Source: an uncultured Bacteroidaceae bacterium
GTDB lineage: Bacteria > Bacteroidota > Bacteroidia > Bacteroidales > Bacteroidaceae
Length of the DNA stretch: 58,709 nucleotides
Reading direction: 5' to 3'
Assembly: GCA_905233765.1 (NCBI GenBank)
Contig: CAJOCU010000018.1
Location: 1-58,709 of the forward strand
The notes beneath the pieces are model-generated. The model was not told the DNA's origin and made no database searches. It saw only the letters and a program-made list of their open reading frames with translations. The position numbers were made by a program, and so were the translations under genes. Every line of letters starts with the position of its first letter. The first letter of the stretch is position 1. Of the stretch, positions 48,269-57,994 are shown piece after piece.

Positions 48269-49987
48269 TTACCACTGCTTCTCCAACTGCCTGCGCTGGG
48301 GTTGCTGCTGTGCTTTCTGCACCTTGTCCTGCGTCTGTTTCTCCTCTTGCTGTGCAGCTTTCAGGAGCTGTTCGGCATTCTCGCGGGACATCTTGGGCTG
48401 CTCCTGCTGCTGTTGTTGCTGCTGGTCGTCCTTCTGCTCCTGCTGGTCCTGCTGTTGCTGCTCCTGTTGTTGCTGTTGCTGCTGTTGTTGGTTCTGGTCC
48501 TGGTTCTGGTCCTGCTGTTGGTTCTGCATCTGCAGTCGGCAGAGGGCCAGGTTGTAGCGGGTCTCATCATCGGCAGGGTTCTTGCGCAGGGCGTTCTTAT
48601 AGCACTCGATGGCTTCGCCGAACTGCTTCTGGCTCTGCAGGATGACACCCATATTGTGATAGGCCTGCGCCAGGCGCTTCGGGTCTTTCTGCATCCGCAC
48701 GGCGGTCTCGTAGCTCTTCATGGCGTCCTTGGGCTGGCCCTGCATGAGCTGGGCATTACCCAGGTTGTAATGTGCCACGGGGTTGGTGTTGTCCTTCTCC
48801 AAAGCCTTCTGGTAATCGACCTGCGCCTTGGTGTAGAGGCTGTCGCGATAGAGGCGGTTGCCATGGCGGATGAAGTAGCGGTCGTTCTTGGTCTGTGCCG
48901 ACGCGGGTTCCACGACGGCCATCGACAGCACGAAGGCCAGCGCCAGCATCGCCACCGTATTCTCCTTCACGCGGAAGAACTGGTAGCGACCGATGACGTG
49001 GTTCTGGCGTGCCAGGAACAGGAGTTCGAGGATGAGCAGCACGAGCGCCGCCCACGCGAAGTCGCGGAAGTGCTCGTCGAACTCGCTGTAGAGTACGCTC
49101 TCCATCTCAGCCTTGCCCAGCTTATCGACATATTTCTGCAGGGCCGACTGCGCCGAGGAGCTGTTATCGACGTAGATGTAAGCACCCTGACCGGCACTGG
49201 CAATCTCGCGGCACATATCCTCGTTGAGCTTGGAGACAACGGTGTTGCCGGCATTGTCGGTGATGTAGCGGTTGCTGCCGGGGATGGGGATGGGAGCACC
49301 CTCGGGCGAGCCTACACCCAGCACATACACGTGCATCCCTTTCTTGGCGGCATCCTGAGCGGCAGCCACTGCCCCACCCTCGTTGTCCTCACCGTCGGTG
49401 ATGACGAAGATGGCGCGTCCCACACCTTCCTGTTGCGTGAAGCTATGCGTGGCCAGCTCGATGGCACGGGCGATGTCGGTGCCCTGCACGGAGATCATGG
49501 CAGGCGAGATGTTGTCGAGGAACATCTTGGCAGAGACATAGTCGCTGGTGATGGGCAGCTGCGTGAAGGCATCGCCGGCATAGACGATGAGTCCCACCTT
49601 GTCATCAACCATATTATCCACGAGGCTGCTGATGAGCATCTTGGACTTGGCCAGACGGCTGGGCGTGACATCCTCGGCAAGCATGGAGTTGGAGACATCA
49701 AGCGCGATGATGGCTTCGATGCCGCGACGCGTACGGGTGTCGATGCGGGTGCCGTACTGCGGACGTGCCAGACTCAGGATCAGCATGGCCAACCCTACGT
49801 TCAGGAGCCAGAACTTCAGCTCGCGACGCCACCGCGAGACATCGGGCATCAGCGCCTTCAGCAGCGAGGGGTCGCCATATTGCTTCACACGATGGCGACG
49901 CAGCAGGTCCGTGCCGTAGTGAACCAAGGCCAGCAGGGGGATGAGGGCCAGGAAATATAAGTAGAGAGGATTAGCGAATCTAAACAT
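48269..49987 (-). CDS. BatB-BatC fusion: VWA domain plus TPR with poly-Gln tail
   Basis: 572 residues. Two N-terminal transmembrane helices (about 6-24 and 58-74) precede a von Willebrand A domain whose metal site (D97, S99, S101 in ALDVSNSML) is intact. Two more helices lie near 320-365, then TPR units (VDYQKALEKDNTNPVAHYNL, AIECYKNALRKNPAD). The C-terminal part is extremely Gln-rich (about 490-545). In many Bacteroidetes BatB and BatC are separate proteins; here they are one. The CAG/CTG-type DNA under the Gln run is a slippage-prone repeat. Confidence 0.85.
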   Translation of the reverse strand: MFRFANPLYLYFLALIPLLALVHYGTDLLRRHRVKQYGDPSLLKALMPDVSRWRRELKFWLLNVGLAMLILSLARPQYGTRIDTRTRRGIEAIIALDVSNSMLAEDVTPSRLAKSKMLISSLVDNMVDDKVGLIVYAGDAFTQLPITSDYVSAKMFLDNISPAMISVQGTDIARAIELATHSFTQQEGVGRAIFVITDGEDNEGGAVAAAQDAAKKGMHVYVLGVGSPEGAPIPIPGSNRYITDNAGNTVVSKLNEDMCREIASAGQGAYIYVDNSSSAQSALQKYVDKLGKAEMESVLYSEFDEHFRDFAWAALVLLILELLFLARQNHVIGRYQFFRVKENTVAMLALAFVLSMAVVEPASAQTKNDRYFIRHGNRLYRDSLYTKAQVDYQKALEKDNTNPVAHYNLGNAQLMQGQPKDAMKSYETAVRMQKDPKRLAQAYHNMGVILQSQKQFGEAIECYKNALRKNPADDETRYNLALCRLQMQNQQQDQNQDQNQQQQQQQQQEQQQQDQQEQKDDQQQQQQQEQPKMSRENAEQLLKAAQQEEKQTQDKVQKAQQQPQRRQLEKQW

Positions 49988-49994
49988 AAGACTA

Positions 49995-50993
49995 TTATGG
50001 TATCTTCTTCAATATGGTTTCGCGCAGCAGGAGCTCCAGGAGCAGGAAGAGGCAGGCGAAGAGGGCAAAGGGCGTGAACGCCTCGTAGCGTTTGCTGTAC
50101 TCCTTCACGTTCATCTTGGTCTTCTCCAGCTTGTCAATCTCCTGATAGACCTCGCGCAGTTTGTTGTTGTTCGTGGCACGATAGAACTCGCCGTTCGTGG
50201 TGCCGGCGATGGAGGCCAGCGTCTTGGAGTCGATCTCCACGGGGATGTTGATGTACTCGATGCGTCCACCTACGGGATAGGGATAACGTGCGGTGCCATT
50301 GGTACCTACGCCGATGGTATAGACGCGGATGCCGAAGCTCTTGGCAATCTCCGCAGCCGTCAGCGGCGAGATGTCGCCGGCGTTGTTGGAGCCGTCGGTC
50401 AACAGGATGATGACCTTGGACTTCGCCTTGGAATCCTTCAGGCGTGAGATGGCATTGGCGAGACCCATACCGATGGCGGTGCCGTCGCTCATCAAACCAC
50501 GCTGCACCATCTCACAGCTGACGTTGTTGAACAGGTTCAGGAGCACGGCGTGGTCGGTGGTCATCGGACACTGCGTGAACGACTCGCCGGCGAAGATGGT
50601 GAGACCGATGTTGTCATTGGGACGACCGGAGATGAACTCCGATGCCACCTTCTTGGCAGCTTCGATGCGGTTGGGGCGCAGGTCCTCTGCCAGCATCGAC
50701 GTGGAGATATCCATGCACAACATGATGTCGATACCCTCGATGGTGCGGTCGCTCCATGAGTTGCTGGTCTGCGGGCGGCAGAGCATCAGGACAATCATCA
50801 CAAAGCTGAGGCAGCGCAGCAGAAACGGCACGTGCACGAGCAGATGCTTGTAAGTGCGAGGGGCACGCTGGAAGGCAGCCGTCGAAGACACCTGCAGCGT
50901 AGGTTCACTCTGATGGCTCCGCAGGATATACCATAATATATAAGGTATCAGCAGCAGGAGCAGCAACAGGAGATATGGATGAGCAAATTGCAT
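49995..50993 (-). CDS. batA: BatA: VWA-domain protein
   Basis: 332 residues. N-terminal helix (LLLLLLLIPYILWYIL), a second helix near 60-75, then a VWA domain with an intact metal site (D-x-S-x-S in MLCMDISTSMLAED) and LTDGSNNAGDISP. A C-terminal helix (FALFACLFLLLELLLRE) anchors it. It forms the membrane-facing scaffold of the Bat complex with BatB. It is 7 bases before the BatB-BatC gene. Confidence 0.9.
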   Translation of the reverse strand: MQFAHPYLLLLLLLLIPYILWYILRSHQSEPTLQVSSTAAFQRAPRTYKHLLVHVPFLLRCLSFVMIVLMLCRPQTSNSWSDRTIEGIDIMLCMDISTSMLAEDLRPNRIEAAKKVASEFISGRPNDNIGLTIFAGESFTQCPMTTDHAVLLNLFNNVSCEMVQRGLMSDGTAIGMGLANAISRLKDSKAKSKVIILLTDGSNNAGDISPLTAAEIAKSFGIRVYTIGVGTNGTARYPYPVGGRIEYINIPVEIDSKTLASIAGTTNGEFYRATNNNKLREVYQEIDKLEKTKMNVKEYSKRYEAFTPFALFACLFLLLELLLRETILKKIP

Positions 50994-50998
50994 AGTAA

Positions 50999-52144
50999 TT
51001 ATCTGATGAGGTCAATAACAAGATAGAGGGCATAGACGGCCAGCGCAGAGGCCACGACGGCTGCGACGCCCATGATGATCTTCATGGTCAGCGAGCGGGC
51101 CTGGATCTGCTTCACCTCCTCGGGGATGATGATCTCCTCGGCAGGCTCATTGGGATCGACCTCAATCTTCGTCTGGTTGATGAAGTCGATGGCGCTTACC
51201 AGGTTGGCATCGTTCTCGCCCGTGAGGGTCTTCCACTTGGCGAACTTCACGAGGTCGGCGGTCTGGAACAGCTGGCGCAGCTCGGCAAGGGCCGTCTCAT
51301 CGCGCTCCTGCAGGAGGCGCTCGATGATCTCAGCCGATGTCATCTCCATCGCATTGAAGCCGAAGCGCTCGTGGATATAGGTTCGCAAGGTGTCGGTGAG
51401 TTCGGTGTAGTACTCCTTGCTGTCATCCTCGGTCCAGCGACGCTCGCCCTTGATACGTTCGATTTCATTCATCGCCACCTGATGTGCAGGCAGCTTGCGC
51501 TTGCGACGGATAATCCGAATCAAGGGTTTGTTCTCGTGCCAACGGCTGTAAAGCCACAGCAAGGCGAGAGCCAGCAGCTGGTGGAAGAAGAGGAGCCACA
51601 ACACCGGTTTCCAGTCGTCCCACGAGAAGGGATTATTCTGAATATCCTTCTGCGAAAAGTACTGATTATAGTCCACCGTGAGCGTGTCAATAGGAACCGT
51701 CAACACTTTTAATGCCAGCTGCTTAGACTGGTATGGTTTACCATCTACTTCAACCGTGAACGGCGGCAGAAGCACCAGGGTAGAGTCCCACGCTGTGATG
51801 GCGTAGCGCTGTAAGACCTGCATCCGTTTGCCATCGTCGAGGAAGGTGGTATCGGTTCCTAAAAGCTCCACGATTTCCACCTCATCGGCCAGGGGTTGCT
51901 GCGGACGGAAGTCAGGCATCTTCAGCTTCTGCTTCGCGCCGCAGGTGACATCGAGCGTCAGCTCACGCTGCTCGCCGATGAGCAGAACGAGCGTATCAAC
52001 ACGCGCCTCGAAGACAACTTGGGCATGAGCAGTAAGAGGGAAGAACAGGCAAAAGACCCACCCCCTAACCCCTCCCGTCAGGGAGGGGAGTAGCTGGCGC
52101 AGAACTTTCTTTATTCTTAACATTGTATTATAAACATTATGCAT
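50999..52144 (-). CDS. Bat-cluster membrane protein (between DUF58 and BatA)
   Basis: 381 residues, or 374 from the ATG at 52123. Signal region with LLPSLTGGVRGWVFCLFFPL, of which PSLTGGVRG is encoded by a REP-like element (52055-52090). The periplasmic part has ELTLDVTCGAKQKLKMPDFRP; a transmembrane helix (WLLFFHQLLALALLWLY) is near 195-212 and a C-terminal helix near 355. A gene of this type is usual between the DUF58 and BatA genes in Bacteroidetes. Its role in the complex is not known. Confidence 0.8.
   Translation of the reverse strand: MHNVYNTMLRIKKVLRQLLPSLTGGVRGWVFCLFFPLTAHAQVVFEARVDTLVLLIGEQRELTLDVTCGAKQKLKMPDFRPQQPLADEVEIVELLGTDTTFLDDGKRMQVLQRYAITAWDSTLVLLPPFTVEVDGKPYQSKQLALKVLTVPIDTLTVDYNQYFSQKDIQNNPFSWDDWKPVLWLLFFHQLLALALLWLYSRWHENKPLIRIIRRKRKLPAHQVAMNEIERIKGERRWTEDDSKEYYTELTDTLRTYIHERFGFNAMEMTSAEIIERLLQERDETALAELRQLFQTADLVKFAKWKTLTGENDANLVSAIDFINQTKIEVDPNEPAEEIIIPEEVKQIQARSLTMKIIMGVAAVVASALAVYALYLVIDLIR
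52055..52090. repeat. REP-like palindrome (g), paired with (h)
   Basis: Stem CCCCTCCC (52069-52076) with GGGAGGGG (52081-52088), flanked by GACCCACCCCC. In frame inside the Bat-cluster gene. Its reverse complement differs from copy (h) at one of 36 positions. Confidence 0.85.
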
Positions 52145-52176
52145 TTAATAGACCCATTATGATTTCTGCCTCCCGG

Positions 52177-52212
52177 CTCCCCTCCCTGACGGGAGGGGTT
52201 GGGGGGTGGGTC
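52177..52212. repeat. REP-like palindrome (h), paired with (g)
   Basis: Stem CCCCTCCC (52079-type core at 52179-52186) with GGGAGGGG (52191-52198), then TTGGGGGGTGGGTC. It lies between the DUF58 gene stop and the start of the next gene, 86 bases from copy (g) in opposite orientation. Confidence 0.85.
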
Positions 52213-52214
52213 CC

Positions 52215-53084
52215 CTACGTTCTCTGTGCAAATAAACTCCGCAACGCCGTCACATAGTCATGATCTGTGCGAACACTCACGTGATCGACACCCGAACGGC
52301 TGAAGATGTCACTGAGGCGGTTCTGGCTCTCGCGCCACCACGCCGCCTGCGCATTACGCACACGCTTGCTGGAGGTATCGACCCATTCGAGATGCCCCGT
52401 CTCTGCATCCATCACACGCATCAGCCCCACATCGGGGAGCTCGGCGATGCGACGGTCATAGACTTGTATGGCCACCACATCGTGCTTACGATTGGCGATG
52501 GTGAGGGACTGACGGAAATCGCGATCGTCAATGAAGTCGCTGAGCAGGAAACACGTGCAACGACGCTTGATAACCTGTGTCAGATACTCCACGGCCTGCT
52601 TCACATCCGTGCGATGACTCGTAGGCTGGAAATCCAACAGCTCGCGGATGATGTACAGGATGTGCTTGCGTCCTTTCTTGGGCGGAATGAATTTCTCAAT
52701 GCGATCGGAGAAGAAGATCACGCCAATCTTGTCGTTGTTCTGAATGGCGCTGAACGCCAGCGTGGCAGCTATCTCGGTCTGCATATCGCGCTTCGTCTGC
52801 ACGATGGTACCGAAATCAAGGCTGCCGCTGACATCTACCAAAAGCATGACCGTGAGCTCACGCTCCTCCTCGAAGACCTTGATATAAGGCTTGTTGAAGC
52901 GAGCGGTCACATTCCACTCAATATCTCGGATATCGTCGCCATACTGATACTCACGGACCTCGCTGAAGGCCATACCACGACCCTTGAAGGCAGAATGGTA
53001 TTCGCCCGCAAAGATGTTGTTCGAAAGGCCGCGAGTCTTGATTTCTATCTGGCGGACACGCTTTAATATCTCAGATGTTTCCAA
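52215..53084 (-). CDS. DUF58 protein of the Bat cluster (TTG start)
   Basis: 289 residues. The opening ETSEILKRVRQIEIKTRGLS and NIFAGEYHSAFKGRGM match DUF58 proteins. A VWA-like core contains MLLVDVSGSLDFG and CFLLSDFIDDRDFRQSL. The start is TTG at 53084; METSE-like starts are conserved in the family, so TTG is probably the real start. It works with the MoxR ATPase upstream. Confidence 0.88.
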   Translation of the reverse strand: METSEILKRVRQIEIKTRGLSNNIFAGEYHSAFKGRGMAFSEVREYQYGDDIRDIEWNVTARFNKPYIKVFEEERELTVMLLVDVSGSLDFGTIVQTKRDMQTEIAATLAFSAIQNNDKIGVIFFSDRIEKFIPPKKGRKHILYIIRELLDFQPTSHRTDVKQAVEYLTQVIKRRCTCFLLSDFIDDRDFRQSLTIANRKHDVVAIQVYDRRIAELPDVGLMRVMDAETGHLEWVDTSSKRVRNAQAAWWRESQNRLSDIFSRSGVDHVSVRTDHDYVTALRSLFAQRT

Positions 53085-53091
53085 ATTTGAC

Positions 53092-53160
53092 GATTTTACG
53101 ATTCTACAATTTTACGATTTCTTTTCAATTGTCCAATTGTGAAATAGTCCAATCGTCCAA

Positions 53161-53163
<3 letters not shown>
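53092..53163 (+). repeat. Two adjoining 8-bp tandem repeats
   Basis: GATTTTAC-like units (53092-53123) followed by TCCAATTG-like units (53124-53163). They fill the gap between moxR and the DUF58 gene and touch the moxR stop. Confidence 0.8.
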
Positions 53164-54156
<993 letters not shown>

Positions 54157-54198
54157 AATAATCTTAGGTTACTGATATAGTTCTTAGATGTTTATCAA

Positions 54199-55257
54199 TT
54201 ATTGGTTCTTGGCGGCTTCTGCTACCTCAATGGGTGTCATGCCGGTCTTCTTATCTTTGAGTTCGGGGATGCGCAGCTCCATATCCAGAGGCACGATGTC
54301 AGGATTGGTGATGCCATTCATCGTGCAGATATAGGTAAAGAGTTTCTTATCCTTGTAGTACTTGAGCGCCATGTTCAACAAGGTCTTGCCTGCGGTCATC
54401 TTCTCTGTGCCCAGCTCACCGACAATCCAATAGTCGCCGTCTTCCTGCTGAGGATAGTTCTTCGCTGCAGAAGCCACCGTCGCTGCACCCTGATCGGCTG
54501 CGGCGGCCAAGGAGTCTGTCGGCTCTGTAGTCGTCGGCTCGACGACTTCTGTAGCAGGTTCGTCGCAGGTGAACGTCGGCAGCTCAATGGGGCGCCAATA
54601 GTAGGCGGCGCAATAGCCCAGGATCAGGAAGAGGCAAGCTGTCAACAGCCACAGCAATGTGTGCCAGAAGCAATGGCAACGGCAAGGCTTCTCACAAACA
54701 GGAGCTTCTGCGACGGGAGCCTCAGCCTTGGGTGCTTCAGCCTTGGGAGCTTCAGCCTTGGGTTCCTCCACAACAGGAGCTTCCACAACGGGCTCTTCTG
54801 CAACAGGCTCTTCTGCAACAGGCTCCTCGACTGTAACAGGTTCCTCCAGAACGGGCTCTTCTGTAGCAGGTGTCTCCACCTGAGGTTCTTCGGTTTCTTC
54901 CTCAATGGCCTCCATCTTTTGAATATCTGTGTCATCATTGATGACCACCGTCTGGAAAGCAAGGAAAGGTTTGTTGACGGCATCGCGCAATGCGGTATCG
55001 GGCGTGAAGCTGACCTTCGTGTGCGAAGCAATCTCTATGCGCGCACCCGTGTTGACATCAACACTCTCACGTGCATCAATATCCACCACCTTAAAAGTGC
55101 CGAAGCCCTTTATCTTCACTAGATTATCATGAACGAGTCCTTCTTCTATGATATCGAAGAACGAACGAACGAAATCCTCGCAATAGCGACGAGGGAGGCT
55201 GCCACGACGAGCCAGTGCGCTCGCCAAATCAGCGGGATTCAGTCTCTGGTCAGTCAT
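54199..55257 (-). CDS. HU-domain protein with membrane helix and LysM-like tail
   Basis: 352 residues. Residues 1-100 form an HU/IHF domain (VKIKGFGTFKVVDIDARESV, FTPDTALRDAVNKPF). A long Pro-Glu-Ala stretch follows (about 125-185, many EEPV and EAPKA repeats). A Cys-rich turn leads to a transmembrane helix at 197-221 (LLWLLTACLFLILGYCAAYY). The C-terminal part (KTLLNMALKYYKDKKLFTYI) resembles a LysM domain. The plan would tether DNA in the cytoplasm to the wall. It overlaps the upstream HU gene by 4 bases. Confidence 0.8.
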   Translation of the reverse strand: MTDQRLNPADLASALARRGSLPRRYCEDFVRSFFDIIEEGLVHDNLVKIKGFGTFKVVDIDARESVDVNTGARIEIASHTKVSFTPDTALRDAVNKPFLAFQTVVINDDTDIQKMEAIEEETEEPQVETPATEEPVLEEPVTVEEPVAEEPVAEEPVVEAPVVEEPKAEAPKAEAPKAEAPVAEAPVCEKPCRCHCFWHTLLWLLTACLFLILGYCAAYYWRPIELPTFTCDEPATEVVEPTTTEPTDSLAAAADQGAATVASAAKNYPQQEDGDYWIVGELGTEKMTAGKTLLNMALKYYKDKKLFTYICTMNGITNPDIVPLDMELRIPELKDKKTGMTPIEVAEAAKNQ

Positions 55258-55541
55258 ACCTCACCTCCTTTCTGTGTGCGTTCTTTGAGAGCAGGATATG
55301 CCTTGAAGTTCAAGACCAATTTGGGTGGTACAAGCATACGCTGTCCTGACGAGGGGTTCACTACTACACGTTCGAGTTTCTTCTTTACCTCGAACTGTCC
55401 AAAGTTCTGGACAGCCAACGTGCTACCATTCTCGAATTGCGCAGACAGTTCGGCCACCAGTAGGTTGACCATTTTCTGTGCGTCGCGCTGCAGAAGGCCT
55501 TCTTTCTGCGAAAGCGCAGAGATAAATTCTTTGTTATTCAT
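55254..55541 (-). CDS. HU/IHF-family DNA-binding protein
   Basis: 95 residues, the classic HU length. NKEFISALSQKEGLLQRDAQ and FGQFEVKKKLERVVVNPSSGQ give the dimer core and DNA arm. It overlaps rimO by 8 bases and the HU-LysM gene by 4, so all three are translationally linked. Confidence 0.9.
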   Translation of the reverse strand: MNNKEFISALSQKEGLLQRDAQKMVNLLVAELSAQFENGSTLAVQNFGQFEVKKKLERVVVNPSSGQRMLVPPKLVLNFKAYPALKERTQKGGEV

Positions 55542-56859
55542 GATGAATATATGTTGGTTGTGTTTTTAAGTTTGCATAGAGATCAAAATCGTCGGCGCCA
55601 GTGATGAGCACGTCATAAAACGCGCCCACCTGCAGCGGATGTTCTTTCAAGGGTATCAACACCTCGGGATCCACTTCGGGAGAGTCATATTGCGTGCGAC
55701 CGATGTAGTAGTCACCTTCGATACGGTCGATGATGACACGTTGTACGTGACCAACCTTCGCTTCCTGTATTTCGTTGGAGATGCGCTGCTGCAGTCGCAT
55801 GAGCTTGGACAGACGTATCTGCTTCACCTCTTCGGGTATATCGTCAGCATAGTGTTCAGCGCTATAGGTACCCTCTTCCTCGCTGTAAGCGAAAGCGCCC
55901 ATCCGCTCGAAACGAGCCCAGCGCGTGAACTCCATCAACTCGTCAAAGGCTTCCTCCGTCTCGCCCGGATGTCCCACCATCAGCGTTGTACGAAGGTGAA
56001 TACCAGGTACTTCACGGCGGATGCGCTCCACAAAGGCATAGGTTTCTTCCTTGGTGATATGGCGACGCATCGCTTCCAGCACAGGGGTACTGATGTGCTG
56101 CAGCGCGATGTCGAGATAGCGACAGATGTTGGCGTGACGGTTGATGACGGGCAGCAGTTCCCAGGGGAAGTCTGTCGGATAGGCGTAGTGCAGACGTATC
56201 CACTCCACCCCTTCGATATCTGCCATCTGATCAATCAGCTCTGCGATGGCACGACGATGATAGAGATCGACACCGTAGAACGTCAGTTCCTGGGCGATAA
56301 TGTTGAACTCCTTCACGCCCTGCGCCACCAACTGCCGCACTTCTTCCAGAATCTCTTCCATCGGACGGCTGACATGAGCGCCCGTGATGAGTGGGATGGC
56401 GCAGTAGGCACAATGACGGTTGCAACCTTCGGAGATCTTGATATAGGCATAGTGTGAGGGCGTCGTAATCGTGCGACTGGGTGTTAACTGCGCATCCCAT
56501 GCCTTTCCCAGGTCTTCGAGGATGCGCGTCCAGTCGAACTTGCCGTACCAGCCATCCACTTCCGGAATCTCTGTCTGCAGCTCCGTGAGATAGCGCTGCG
56601 AGAGACAGCCCATGACGAAGAGTTTCTTCAGCGAACCTTCCGCCTTACGCTGACCCTGTTCGAGAATGACATTGATGCTCTCTTCCTTGGCATCACCAAT
56701 GAATCCGCAGGTGTTCACCACGCAGATGTCGCCCTTGGCCACCTCGGGATCATGCTGCACAGCGAAGCCCGCCTGACGCAGCTGCGCCATCAGGCGTTCG
56801 CTGTCCACCAGGTTCTTGGAGCAGCCCAGAGAGATGATGTCAATAGAAATAGGGGGCAT
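55534..56859 (-). CDS. rimO: Ribosomal protein S12 methylthiotransferase
   Basis: A radical-SAM enzyme that methylthiolates Asp in ribosomal protein S12. It has 441 residues. N-terminal cluster region with C13 and C-x-motif SLGCSKNLVDSERL, then the radical-SAM CxxxCxxC in GCNRHCAYCAIP, and a C-terminal TRAM domain (VIIDRIEGDYYIGRTQYD). It is next to ftsY, whose stop lies just after its start, and overlaps the HU gene. Confidence 0.95.
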   Translation of the reverse strand: MPPISIDIISLGCSKNLVDSERLMAQLRQAGFAVQHDPEVAKGDICVVNTCGFIGDAKEESINVILEQGQRKAEGSLKKLFVMGCLSQRYLTELQTEIPEVDGWYGKFDWTRILEDLGKAWDAQLTPSRTITTPSHYAYIKISEGCNRHCAYCAIPLITGAHVSRPMEEILEEVRQLVAQGVKEFNIIAQELTFYGVDLYHRRAIAELIDQMADIEGVEWIRLHYAYPTDFPWELLPVINRHANICRYLDIALQHISTPVLEAMRRHITKEETYAFVERIRREVPGIHLRTTLMVGHPGETEEAFDELMEFTRWARFERMGAFAYSEEEGTYSAEHYADDIPEEVKQIRLSKLMRLQQRISNEIQEAKVGHVQRVIIDRIEGDYYIGRTQYDSPEVDPEVLIPLKEHPLQVGAFYDVLITGADDFDLYANLKTQPTYIHHE

Positions 56860-57822
56860 TTACTCTCCAAACAACGAATTCACAAACTCTTTTCTGTTAA
56901 ACGGCTGCAGGTCTTCCATGCCTTCACCGAGACCGATGTAGCGGACGGGAATCTTGAACTGGTCACTAATGCCGAGCACTACCCCACCCTTTGCCGTGCC
57001 ATCGAGCTTGGTGATGGCCATCGAGGTGACATCGGTGGCGGCTGTGAACTGCTTGGCCTGCTCAAAGGCATTCTGACCTGTGGAGCCGTCGAGCACGAGC
57101 ATCACATCATGAGGTGCATCAGGCACCACCTTCTGCATCACACGTTTGATCTTCGAGAGTTCGTCCATCAAGCCTTTCTTGTTGTGCAGACGACCGGCAG
57201 TGTCTATGAGCACCACGTCGATATCGTTGGCCACGGCACTCGAGAGCGTGTCGAAGGCCACGCTGGCAGGGTCACTACCCATCTGCTGCTTCACCACAGG
57301 TACACCCACGCGCTCACCCCAGATGACAATCTGCTCGACAGCAGCTGCACGGAAGGTGTCGGCAGCGCCGAGCATCACCTTCAGGCCTGCCTGCTTGAAT
57401 TGCCAGGCGAGCTTGCCGATAGTGGTGGTCTTACCAACACCATTGACACCCACGACCATCACCACATAAGGTTTCTTGCCTTCAGGAATCTGAAAGCCTT
57501 CAGTATCGCTGGTGTTGTTCTCTGTCAGCAGGGCAGCAATCTCATCACGCAGGATGCCATTGAGTTCGCTCGTGCTGACATACTTGTCGCGCGCCACGCG
57601 TTCCTCGATGCGCTTGATAATATTCAGGGTCGTATCTACACCCACGTCAGAAGTCACAAGAACTTCCTCGAGATCATCGAGCACATCATCATCGACCTTG
57701 CTCTTGCCGGCTACGGCTCGTGTCAGCTTGCCGAAGAAACTTTCCTTGGTCTTCTCGAGACCTTTGTCGAGCGTTTCCTTCTGCTGTTCCTTATTTTTGG
57801 AGAAAAAATTGAAGAATCCCAT
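56860..57822 (-). CDS. ftsY: Signal recognition particle receptor FtsY
   Basis: 320 residues. N-terminal charged part, then NG domain with GVNGVGKTTTIGKLAWQFK (G1), DTAGRLHNKKGLMDE (G3) and TKLDGTAKGG (G4). It receives ribosome-bound SRP at the membrane for co-translational insertion. The ATG at 57822 follows a good promoter. Confidence 0.97.
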   Translation of the reverse strand: MGFFNFFSKNKEQQKETLDKGLEKTKESFFGKLTRAVAGKSKVDDDVLDDLEEVLVTSDVGVDTTLNIIKRIEERVARDKYVSTSELNGILRDEIAALLTENNTSDTEGFQIPEGKKPYVVMVVGVNGVGKTTTIGKLAWQFKQAGLKVMLGAADTFRAAAVEQIVIWGERVGVPVVKQQMGSDPASVAFDTLSSAVANDIDVVLIDTAGRLHNKKGLMDELSKIKRVMQKVVPDAPHDVMLVLDGSTGQNAFEQAKQFTAATDVTSMAITKLDGTAKGGVVLGISDQFKIPVRYIGLGEGMEDLQPFNRKEFVNSLFGE

Positions 57823-57844
57823 TTATAGTTCGTTTTAACGGGTG

Positions 57845-57852
57845 CAAAGATA
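57845..57852 (-). promoter_or_regulatory. Promoter -7 element for ftsY
   Basis: The minus strand reads TATCTTTG, 22 bases before the ftsY start. Confidence 0.6.
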
Positions 57853-57932
57853 ATACATTGTTCCTAAAGGAACAAGGGTTTCAGAAAGATTAAGATTATT
57901 ATTCCGTAAAGATAAAGATTCTTAAAACAGTT

Positions 57933-57959
57933 GAGGGCGCACCCTGCGGGTACACCCTC
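57933..57959. terminator. Hairpin downstream of rplT
   Basis: Ten pairs with two mismatches: GAGGG (57933-57937) with CCCTC (57955-57959) and ACCC with GGGT around a TGC loop. A T run follows on the plus side and a weaker one on the minus side. It likely ends the rpmI-rplT transcript. Confidence 0.55.
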
Positions 57960-57994
57960 GTTTTTCTCAGTCTTTAGAATGATGAGAAGCCTGC

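Noticed and set aside
46321..49960. Large plus-strand frames opposite batD and the BatB-BatC gene
   Set aside because: They lack sensible starts and protein-like composition (Leu/Gly/Val/His-rich), and the minus-strand genes are clear family members.
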